Part shown: one piece after another, positions 54,507 to 60,258 of the stretch
How the letters are laid out: each line of letters begins with the position of its first letter
Numbering within the stretch: the first letter of the stretch is position 1
IMG/VR virus record: IMGVR_UViG_3300009184_000029
Coordinates: 158,830 to 222,829 of that record
DNA: 64,000 nt
Source: a virus
Strand: one strand, 5' to 3'
Made by a program: the position numbers and the translations under genes
The notes under the pieces: generated by a model
Databases searched by the model: none
What the model saw: only the letters and a program-made list of their open reading frames with translations
What the model was told of the DNA's origin: nothing

Positions 54507-54962
54507 AAATACATATCTCAACCGGCAACCAAAGAAGATATTGAAGATTGGTTAAGGGCTAATAATATTGTTATGGAAAGAGTTAATCTTTTCCATGATT
54601 TTATAATTTCTCTTAATGACATCGTAAATAAAACATATTTGGGAGGGGAAAATGATGAAAATGAAATTAAAATTCAAATGACTGAAAATGATATTAGAGG
54701 TCATTTTGATTGGTGTATTCTAAAAGTTATAAAGGATTTTAATAAAGAATCAATATACTTTAGACCTGAAGAAGATTATTTGGATTTTATGTTTTCATTT
54801 TATAAAGAAACTTTCTATAATCAGACACAAGATTTGGTTAGAAATTCTTTAGGTAAATTTTTCGATGATTTATTTAATTTAGAAAGTATGGTTACAAGGT
54901 CTGACTTAGACATGTTAATTACGATTTATCGTGGATTAAATAAAAATATGACTATTAGTTGA
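54492..54962 (+). CDS. Hypothetical protein (156 aa) starting inside a terminator hairpin
   Basis: A helical, acidic protein with no known family ('TKEDIEDWLRANNIVMERVNLFHDFIISLNDIV' at residues 13-46). The ATG at 54492 lies in the descending arm of the upstream hairpin, so translation would need the stem melted or a transcript starting within it. A later in-frame ATG gives residue 29, but the sequence before it looks genuinely coding. It ends one base before the TTGACA-type box of the Hc1-like gene. Confidence 0.6.
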   Translation: MENFFKYISQPATKEDIEDWLRANNIVMERVNLFHDFIISLNDIVNKTYLGGENDENEIKIQMTENDIRGHFDWCILKVIKDFNKESIYFRPEEDYLDFMFSFYKETFYNQTQDLVRNSLGKFFDDLFNLESMVTRSDLDMLITIYRGLNKNMTIS

Positions 54963-54990
54963 CAACCAAAATAAAACATATATTATTAAT
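54959..54990 (+). promoter_or_regulatory. Possible promoter for the Hc1-like gene
   Basis: TTGACA at 54959-54964 is followed by A/T-rich TATATTATTAATAAT starting at 54979 (14-base gap) with the ATG at 55014 after a strongly A-rich leader. The -7 box is poor, so this is only suggestive. Confidence 0.35.
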
Positions 54991-55013
54991 AATAAAAATA
55001 AAAAAACAAAAAA

Positions 55014-55190
55014 ATGGAAACAGTTAGTAAAATCAAAGAACTTACCGAACAGTTAAGCATTGATTCTGAAAAGTTTTTCAAGGGAAATAATTCAGCAGGA
55101 ACTAGAGCTAGAAAAACAGCTCAAGATTTGAAATCATTGTTACAACAATTCAGAGGTGAAATTCTTGAATTCAGAAAAAAAGATGCATAA
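55014..55190 (+). CDS. Histone H1/Hc1-like protein (58 aa)
   Basis: A 58-residue protein: N-terminal helix 'VSKIKELTEQLSIDSEKFF', then 'KGNNSAGTRARKTAQDLKSL' and a basic C-terminal helix. The pattern 'D-x-x-K-F-[YF]-x-K-G-N-x-x-A-G-T-R-x-R-K-x-x-Q-x-L-K' is the hallmark of the Hc1-like DNA-binding proteins common in Bacteroidota. The usual Tyr before 'KGN' is Phe. It would bind DNA or compact the nucleoid. The ATG follows an A-rich leader. The next gene begins within its last 8 bases. Confidence 0.8.
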   Translation: METVSKIKELTEQLSIDSEKFFKGNNSAGTRARKTAQDLKSLLQQFRGEILEFRKKDA

Positions 55191-55368
55191 TCCAATTGAA
55201 TTTTCACTTTTTTTCATTTTCATATCTTGTATTTTAGTAATAATACGGGATATATTCAGACTTACAAGTGCCCTATTATCTGAACAACCTAAAATGGTTC
55301 TAAGTAGTAGGGAACTTGTAATTCTTTGGTTTAGTATTTCCTTTTTCATAACCTATTTAATAAAATGA
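55183..55368 (+). CDS. Small two-span membrane protein (61 aa)
   Basis: Two hydrophobic stretches, residues about 6-25 ('FSLFFIFISCILVIIRDIF') and 40-60 ('LVILWFSISFFITYLI'), with a short polar loop between. The ATG at 55183 overlaps the end of the Hc1-like gene; a GTG at 55156 is an unlikely longer start. It overlaps the next gene by 4 bases (ATGA). Function unknown. Confidence 0.55.
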   Translation: MHNPIEFSLFFIFISCILVIIRDIFRLTSALLSEQPKMVLSSRELVILWFSISFFITYLIK

Positions 55369-55787
55369 CTTTGTATACCACAATTGAACCTATTTTAGAT
55401 TTCCTAATTTCTATTAGAAAGATGGAAAATTTTTTGATTTTTGACATCAAAATACCCAAAAAATGGAGACTCCTTAAAAAATTTATAAAAGAGGAGAAAT
55501 TTTTAGATAACGGACTTATAGAAGATGACTATAGGTCAGTTTCATTTGTCTGTGAGATAAGTGAAAATGAGATTGAAGAAACTCAAAAGAACATTATTGG
55601 CATTATTAATTTTAATCTTGAACTTGAAGAAAAAGAATCTTTATTAGAGAATAAAATTTCTGAACTTAAAAATTTATTTGAAAAGGAAAACTTAAATAAT
55701 TTGAAAAAATTAGAGTTTAAGATGAAGACAATTAAAGAAAGTAAACCAACACAACCAAACCCTATTATAATCGATGAAGAATCTTGA
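55365..55787 (+). CDS. Hypothetical protein with coiled-coil C-terminus (140 aa)
   Basis: The N-terminal 60 residues are mixed alpha/beta ('LIFDIKIPKKWRLLKKFIKEEKFL'). Residues about 85-125 are a charged coiled coil ('LEEKESLLENKISELKNLFEKE'), ending in an acidic tail. No family recognised. It overlaps both neighbours (4 and 14 bases) in a run of small coupled genes. Confidence 0.6.
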   Translation: MTLYTTIEPILDFLISIRKMENFLIFDIKIPKKWRLLKKFIKEEKFLDNGLIEDDYRSVSFVCEISENEIEETQKNIIGIINFNLELEEKESLLENKISELKNLFEKENLNNLKKLEFKMKTIKESKPTQPNPIIIDEES

Positions 55788-55959
55788 TAGAGAAATTGAA
55801 AATTACGAAAAATTCAACAAACAATTAGACACCCAACTTGAAAAAGATAAGTTGGACTTTGCTAGCATTTTAAAAAATGTAGATAAAGATAAGATTTTCA
55901 TCAAACCAAAGAAAGACCCATTATGGAAGAGAATAGTGAAATTATTAACGAAAAACTAA
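55774..55959 (+). CDS. Small charged protein (61 aa)
   Basis: A helical charged peptide ('REIENYEKFNKQLDTQLEKDKLDFASIL') with a basic amphipathic end ('KKDPLWKRIVKLLTKN'). No family recognised. It overlaps the preceding gene by 14 and the following one by 37 bases, both in different frames, which supports translational coupling but lowers certainty. Confidence 0.5.
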   Translation: MKNLDREIENYEKFNKQLDTQLEKDKLDFASILKNVDKDKIFIKPKKDPLWKRIVKLLTKN

Positions 55960-56174
55960 GTAAAATCGCTATGTTATCTGAGGGTGTAGCTCAGTTATTT
56001 GATGGTAAGACATCAACATTAGTAGTACTTAAAGAACCTGAGTTTAAACAATGGTGTAAAATTTTCTCAAAACTAAACGTTGATTCAAATATGTTTAAAG
56101 TGGACATATCTAACGTTGAATTTATTTTTGTCTTGGATGGGTCGTCGATTTCCGATATAAGTAATCCTTCTTAA
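55923..56174 (+). CDS. Small hypothetical protein (83 aa)
   Basis: N-terminal helix ('SEIINEKLSKIAMLSEGVAQLF') followed by alternating strands ('STLVVLKEPEF', 'NVEFIFVLDGSS'). Unrecognised. Its 3' end overlaps the convergent minus-strand gene by 53 bases, an unusually long convergent overlap. It ends the plus-strand run of small genes. Confidence 0.5.
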   Translation: MEENSEIINEKLSKIAMLSEGVAQLFDGKTSTLVVLKEPEFKQWCKIFSKLNVDSNMFKVDISNVEFIFVLDGSSISDISNPS

Positions 56175-56745
56175 ACCCCTTTTCAACTAAAAGTGAGTAT
56201 ATATACTTACGATGAATTGTGTTAGTATCCTTAGACACAATACTCTTACCCACTAAATCTTTTTGTAATATGTCAATAATTCGACTGGAGTCGTATTCAT
56301 TCTTTAATGAAAAAATATTGATAACTGTTTGATTCTGAACGACTATTTTGTTATTTAATTTTGAAATTAAATAAACCTCACTATTTTTAAAATAGGTTTT
56401 AACTAAAGTATCATAAGATATTTTTCTTTTTGTTTGAAAATCAAATATTAGTTCTTCTTTATTATAATTTTTTATATTCTGAATATACTTGTCTCCAACT
56501 CTTGGGTTTATGTATATTGTTCTACCTAACTCGTCTTTGTAGAATATATTCTCGAGTATTACTTTGTCACCTATAATCCCTAAATTATACTCAATTTCAT
56601 AACCTGAATTAAATTCTTCTCTAAATTTGACTTTTTCTGAAATTTCTATAAGTTTATTAAAAAAGTCATTTGCTTTTTTTTCAGTTTTAAAAGTCTTTAA
56701 AACCTTTTTTTTCTTATTATTTTTAAATAAAATTATTTTAAACAT
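56122..56745 (-). CDS. Hypothetical protein (207 aa), lone minus-strand gene
   Basis: Starts at the ATG at 56745 ('FKIILFKNNKKKKVLKTFKTEKKANDFFNKLI'). The frame is open for 28 more codons upstream but those run into dnaJ. The protein has a small N-terminal alpha/beta domain and a C-terminal helical region with 'RKYIYSLLVEKGFKKDYLYRKS'. The basic character suggests nucleic-acid contact. No family named. It is divergent from dnaJ with only about 17 bases between starts. Confidence 0.65.
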   Translation of the reverse strand: MFKIILFKNNKKKKVLKTFKTEKKANDFFNKLIEISEKVKFREEFNSGYEIEYNLGIIGDKVILENIFYKDELGRTIYINPRVGDKYIQNIKNYNKEELIFDFQTKRKISYDTLVKTYFKNSEVYLISKLNNKIVVQNQTVINIFSLKNEYDSSRIIDILQKDLVGKSIVSKDTNTIHRKYIYSLLVEKGFKKDYLYRKSTTHPRQK

Positions 56746-56762
56746 ATAACAAAATATAACAC

Positions 56763-57683
56763 GTGGAAAATTATTATCAAGTTTTAGGGGTATCAGAAAA
56801 TGCAACTCAGGAAGAAATAAAGAAGGCATTTAAGGAAAAGTCTAAAATAACACATCCTGACAAAGGAGGTTCTGAAGAAGAATTCAAAAAAATTAATAAC
56901 GCATACTCAACATTGTCTGACCAAAATAAACGGAATGAATATGATATGAAACAAAAAAATCCTTTTGGGGGAGGTAACCCAAATGGGTTTAATCCATTCG
57001 ATGTATTCAACGATTTTTTCGGACAGAGACAAAGACCTCAAAGAAAAGTTAGAGATAGAATTATAAATCTTAGTATTGGTGTTTTAGATTGTTTAAGAGA
57101 GACTGAAAAAACAGTAAATTACCAAATAGAAAAAGATTGTAATAGTTGTAATGGTTCTGGAGGGGAAAGAGTTAATTGTGAACACTGTGGAGGGTCAGGA
57201 CATATTACACAACAAGTTGGCAACAGTTTCTTCAGTAACATAATTCAAACTCCATGTAACCAATGTGGGGGTAGAGGATTTAAACTAAAGAACCTGTGTT
57301 ATGTATGTAATGGGGTTGGTAAACAAAGAGAGTTTAAGACAACTAAATTCCAAATACCTAAAGATATACAGGATGGACAATTTATTAAATTATATGGTCA
57401 AGGAGACATCTCACAAGGACAGGCAGGGGACTTGTTAATTAAATTTGAAATGGCTCCACAAGATGGATTTGAAAGAATTAATAATGATTTAGTGTATAAT
57501 CATTTTTTCACGTCTATAGAAGATTTAAATAAGAGTGAAATTGTGGTTAATTCTTATAATGAGAAAATGAGTATTAAGTTGCCTAAAACTATAGATACCT
57601 CAGTACCATTAAGAGTTAAAAATAAAGGTATTTCAGGTGGGGATTTATTTATTAGAATGAACCTAAAGTTTGAAAGAACTTAG
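56763..57683 (+). CDS. dnaJ: DnaJ-type Hsp40 co-chaperone
   Basis: Stimulates DnaK ATPase and delivers clients. The J-domain is at residues 3-62 with His31-Pro32-Asp33. The Gly/Phe linker ('NPFGGGNPNGFNPFDVF') follows. All four zinc knuckles are present: Cys126 ('CNSCNGSG'), Cys139 ('CEHCGGSG'), Cys165 ('CNQCGGRG') and Cys179 ('CYVCNGVG'). A beta-rich client-binding domain ends the protein. Length is 306 aa against 376 in E. coli. The GTG start at 56763 is followed by M-E-N-Y-Y after initiation. A phage-encoded DnaJ probably redirects host DnaK to virion assembly or replication. Confidence 0.9.
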   Translation: MENYYQVLGVSENATQEEIKKAFKEKSKITHPDKGGSEEEFKKINNAYSTLSDQNKRNEYDMKQKNPFGGGNPNGFNPFDVFNDFFGQRQRPQRKVRDRIINLSIGVLDCLRETEKTVNYQIEKDCNSCNGSGGERVNCEHCGGSGHITQQVGNSFFSNIIQTPCNQCGGRGFKLKNLCYVCNGVGKQREFKTTKFQIPKDIQDGQFIKLYGQGDISQGQAGDLLIKFEMAPQDGFERINNDLVYNHFFTSIEDLNKSEIVVNSYNEKMSIKLPKTIDTSVPLRVKNKGISGGDLFIRMNLKFERT

Positions 57684-57822
57684 ATAGTTTTTCATAAATA
57701 AAAGTTGCAAATATATACGACGTATATATAACAGATATTAAAGTATAAAGGACCAATAGGGTCCTTTTTTTTGGGATAAAGAAAAAATCTTTACAAGATT
57801 CACACTTAAAGTCTAACTTCAT
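57652..57822 (-). CDS. Possible CxxC/membrane micro-protein (56 aa)
   Basis: An ATG at 57822 opens 56 codons: an N-terminal 'FKCESCKDFFFIPKKR' (CxxC knuckle, then basic) followed by a hydrophobic span 'TLLVLYTLISVIYTSYIFAT' and a basic end. A zinc knuckle plus membrane anchor is a common small-protein plan. It begins 17 bases inside the P-loop micro-ORF and ends 32 bases inside the dnaJ gene on the other strand. It also contains the dnaJ terminator in antisense. Real coding is uncertain. Confidence 0.35.
   Translation of the reverse strand: MKLDFKCESCKDFFFIPKKRTLLVLYTLISVIYTSYIFATFIYEKLSKFFQTLGSF
57711..57729. promoter_or_regulatory. 19-base near-perfect palindrome after dnaJ
   Basis: ATATATACG (57711-57719), one central A, then CGTATATAT (57721-57729): perfect 9-bp inverted repeat. 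It sits between the dnaJ stop and its terminator. The CG-centred core stands out in A/T-rich sequence, as for a dimeric repressor site, but no target gene is evident. Confidence 0.4.
57747..57772 (+). terminator. Rho-independent terminator after dnaJ
   Basis: AAAGGACC (57747-57754) pairs perfectly with GGTCCTTT (57760-57767), 5-base loop, followed by T-run. It lies 63 bases after the dnaJ stop and also overlaps the possible minus-strand micro-ORF 57652-57822. Confidence 0.8.
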
Positions 57823-57886
57823 AAATTAATGCATTTGCCAATGTTGTTTTGCCAGCACCTGGCTGACCTGTAAACCAATAAATCAT
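57806..57886 (-). pseudogene. APS-kinase-type P-loop micro-ORF (26 aa), probable truncated cysC-like gene
   Basis: The 26-residue frame is the start of a P-loop kinase: 'MIYWFTGQPGAGKTTLANAL' then 'IYEVRL' and a stop. 'WFTG.PGAGKTTLA' is the Walker A region of adenylylsulfate (APS) kinases. Everything after the P-loop is missing. Its ATG overlaps the sulfotransferase stop (ATGA at 57883-57886). APS kinase makes PAPS, the sulfate donor of sulfotransferases, so the neighbours fit. Most likely a 3'-deleted remnant; a functional short peptide is not excluded. Confidence 0.6.
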
Positions 57887-58707
57887 ATATTCTTTTGATA
57901 ATTAAAAATTTCGTAAAACCACTGATAATTGTTATAAATCCATTCAGTCACATCCGCACCCAAAACTTTATTCGCAGTTGATGGAGTTAATTCTAACGAC
58001 TTTCTAATTGTATGGTCACCAAACATTCCATAAACTTCATCATCTTCTTTAGTTACTTGTTCAATATTATCAAAGTCGTGATTAAAAAATGGAATACCCA
58101 AATATTCATATATCCTTGTCATTGTCATTTCAGGATATAAACATAAGTCTTCATATCGGATAAACAAAATTTTTTCATTTATTCCTTGTCTAAAAATTTC
58201 AGATAACCTCTCAATCGCCATTCCAACAGGTTGTGAGTTTGCCCAAATGTCAATTCTTTTTGGTGTTGATGTACCTTTCAGTTCGTTATGATTAACAATC
58301 CCAATATCTTTGTATTGATTTTTTCTAAAGTTCTTTTCCATTGAACAAAAGATATCACGTAAATCTCTAACCATACAAATGATTTTAGGTTCAGGAAATA
58401 TTTCATTTAAAAATCCATAATGAACTCCCCAACCTCTACTTTTATCCACAACATATTTTTTATCTGTAATTGTGTTGAAGAAACCTTCAACACCATTTTT
58501 ACAAAAAGACAAATAACCTTGTTTCATCAATTCAGTATCCTGAGCTTTAAATTCAGGTGATGTAGAATAGTTAGCCCTTGCAGCATAAATTAATTCCAAC
58601 ACACCACTTGTTGGTGTTGCATAAATGTCAGGATTTTGAGCCAATATGTTTTGTAACATTGTACTACCAGCTCTTGGTAATGAACTTTGAAAGAATAATT
58701 TTTCCAT
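57883..58707 (-). CDS. Sulfotransferase (PAPS-dependent family)
   Basis: Transfers sulfate from PAPS to an acceptor. The 5'-phosphosulfate loop is at residues 8-20 ('SSLPRAGSTMLQN', with Pro-Arg-x-Gly-Ser-Thr). The 3'-phosphate-binding region is 'KIICMVRDLRDIFCSM' (Arg114). A later family feature is 'FIRYEDLCLYPEMTMTRIYEYLGI'. Length of 274 aa is normal for the family. It starts in a one-base stop/start overlap with the SET gene and ends in ATGA coupling to the APS-kinase fragment. Substrate unknown; a surface glycan or fibre protein is inference. Confidence 0.85.
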   Translation of the reverse strand: MEKLFFQSSLPRAGSTMLQNILAQNPDIYATPTSGVLELIYAARANYSTSPEFKAQDTELMKQGYLSFCKNGVEGFFNTITDKKYVVDKSRGWGVHYGFLNEIFPEPKIICMVRDLRDIFCSMEKNFRKNQYKDIGIVNHNELKGTSTPKRIDIWANSQPVGMAIERLSEIFRQGINEKILFIRYEDLCLYPEMTMTRIYEYLGIPFFNHDFDNIEQVTKEDDEVYGMFGDHTIRKSLELTPSTANKVLGADVTEWIYNNYQWFYEIFNYQKNI

Positions 58708-59093
58708 TATATAATTTTTTTAACACTTTTCCAATAATCGGGTCCTCCATACGACGTACAGATTTCTTCACCCGCTTCAATAATACGATTTGACACGAAA
58801 TAATAAAGAGCACTACTTGAGTCGCAAGTCCAAAACGCATTATTATTTTCACTATGATTATAGATACATCCATAACCCAATGGAATGGCATAATGTGTTG
58901 GTTTATGACCACATGGATATGCAAATCTATATTTTAAAAATATATCATAATCTTGACCTAAATTAATTTTGAAGAATATTGCATAACAAACTTCAATAAT
59001 TTCATTAGGTTCAATTCGTTCAATAGCAAAAACCCCCAATCCATGAATTGGGGATGCTTTAACTTCTATCTTTTTAGGTATTGGGACATTCAT
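58707..59093 (-). CDS. SET-domain protein (putative lysine methyltransferase, 128 aa)
   Basis: A minimal SET domain. S-adenosylmethionine-binding N-terminal signature 'SPIHGLGVFAIERI' (residues 14-27), the central knot 'YNHSENNNAFW' (78-88, Asn-His-Ser) and the C-terminal 'AGEEICTSYGGPDYW' (107-121) are in the canonical order. At 128 aa it is as compact as viral SET proteins. It would methylate protein lysines. The target is unknown. It is coupled by one-base overlaps to the glycosyltransferase and sulfotransferase genes. Confidence 0.85.
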   Translation of the reverse strand: MNVPIPKKIEVKASPIHGLGVFAIERIEPNEIIEVCYAIFFKINLGQDYDIFLKYRFAYPCGHKPTHYAIPLGYGCIYNHSENNNAFWTCDSSSALYYFVSNRIIEAGEEICTSYGGPDYWKSVKKII

Positions 59094-59965
59094 TATTCTT
59101 CAGAAAGAGAATTGATAACATCATTTACATTAAAAATTTCATCTTCATTGAAATATGGAAATTCAATTGGTTCTCCCAAAATATTAAACTTATACAAATA
59201 TGAATTTTTTAATTCGGGTTTTTTAGTGAAAGGATTGTTAACGATATTATGATTGTTTTCATATCCAAATACTATGGGAGAATTTACAATCCATAAAACT
59301 GTTGAGTTAAGTCCTAATGCAGTTGCAGTATGTTGAGCAAAACTATCCATAAATAAACGCTTTGAACTCATCCCAATAACTGACGCAATCGCTCTGAAAT
59401 TATCTGTTATAGATACTGTATCTTTCAAAGATATTTGGTCTTCTCTTCTAATATGGAAAATGGTATAAGCAAATTTAAACTTATTAACAACTTGTTGAGC
59501 GATGTTATCAGGGATGTCTCTCGCCCAAGAGTATTTCAAATCTTGTTCAATACCTCCATTTGTTTGAATAACCATAATAGGTTTATCAGTTGCGTATTTA
59601 TTAGAATAAAATTTAAATTCTCTATCCGTTAAATAAACTTTTGGTTGTTCTCCTTCATACTCTAAACCGAACAATTTACACCAAGTTTCAATTACGTGTT
59701 CTTTTTGTGTTATATGTTCAGCTTCCAAGTAGGGGTCGTGAGCAAATAGTTTGAAATCTTTACCATCAATATAATCAGAATAGAAATATTTGTGTTCACC
59801 GAAAGCAAATGCTCGGTCCACAAAAGGATTATTCATAAACACATCAGGATATCCTGATACTACAATTAGATTACAATCAGGATATGTTTTTTTAATTACT
59901 TCGGCAACTGCGGTTGCGATTACACATTTACCAATACCACCATTTATTTGAAAAATAATATTCAT
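59093..59965 (-). CDS. GT9-like (heptosyltransferase-type) glycosyltransferase (290 aa)
   Basis: GT-B fold features: N-terminal 'MNIIFQINGGIGKCVIATAVAEVIKKTYPDCNLIVVSGYP' (G-G-x-G-K loop and following strand) and C-terminal domain with 'PIMVIQTNGGI' and 'MSSKRLFMDSFAQHTATALGLNSTVLW', like the sugar-nucleotide site of family 9. Typical GT9 enzymes are about 320-350 aa, so this is a short version. First gene of the minus-strand cassette (GT, SET, sulfotransferase). Substrate unknown; phage or host surface glycan is plausible. Confidence 0.75.
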   Translation of the reverse strand: MNIIFQINGGIGKCVIATAVAEVIKKTYPDCNLIVVSGYPDVFMNNPFVDRAFAFGEHKYFYSDYIDGKDFKLFAHDPYLEAEHITQKEHVIETWCKLFGLEYEGEQPKVYLTDREFKFYSNKYATDKPIMVIQTNGGIEQDLKYSWARDIPDNIAQQVVNKFKFAYTIFHIRREDQISLKDTVSITDNFRAIASVIGMSSKRLFMDSFAQHTATALGLNSTVLWIVNSPIVFGYENNHNIVNNPFTKKPELKNSYLYKFNILGEPIEFPYFNEDEIFNVNDVINSLSEE

Positions 59966-59998
59966 AATTAATTTTTTTAAAAAAAATAATTTAAGAAT

Positions 59999-60025
59999 AT
60001 TATTGGTAAATAGAAATCCAATAAT
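59999..60025 (-). terminator. Weak hairpin after the 77-aa gene (minus strand)
   Basis: ATTATTGG (59999-60006) pairs with CCAATAAT (60018-60025) around an 11-base loop; read on the minus strand it is followed by A/T-rich sequence with a T-run further on. It lies at the stop codon of the 77-residue gene. Weak because the stem is short and A/T-rich. Confidence 0.35.
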
Positions 60026-60258
60026 TAAAAATAAATTTGACTAATAAAATCTTGAATTGACGATGTTATTTGACCGTCAAGAGTAAATTCACCATTTTGA
60101 AAGAAGTATAAACTATTCCCTAATTCAATCTCACAAGAATTATCACTATCTATATTGTACCCATTTTGATACATATCAAATGTAAAATAATGGTCTTGAT
60201 TATTAAAATTTAATCCGTTTGGTATTTTATTAATTTCTAGCATATTTTTAAATTTCAT
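60025..60258 (-). CDS. Small hypothetical protein after the fibre gene (77 aa)
   Basis: Asn/Asp-rich, beta-type soluble protein ('YFTFDMYQNGYNIDSDNSCEIELGNSLYFF'). No family recognised. The first ATG (60258) overlaps the fibre stop by 11 bases; a second ATG at 60243 avoids the overlap. Position behind a giant fibre gene suggests a fibre chaperone or cap, but this is inference. Confidence 0.5.
   Translation of the reverse strand: MKFKNMLEINKIPNGLNFNNQDHYFTFDMYQNGYNIDSDNSCEIELGNSLYFFQNGEFTLDGQITSSIQDFISQIYF

Noticed and set aside
58664-58924. Minus-strand His/Ile/Val-rich ORF
   Set aside because: Out-of-frame shadow over the SET-domain and sulfotransferase junction, whose motifs are clear.
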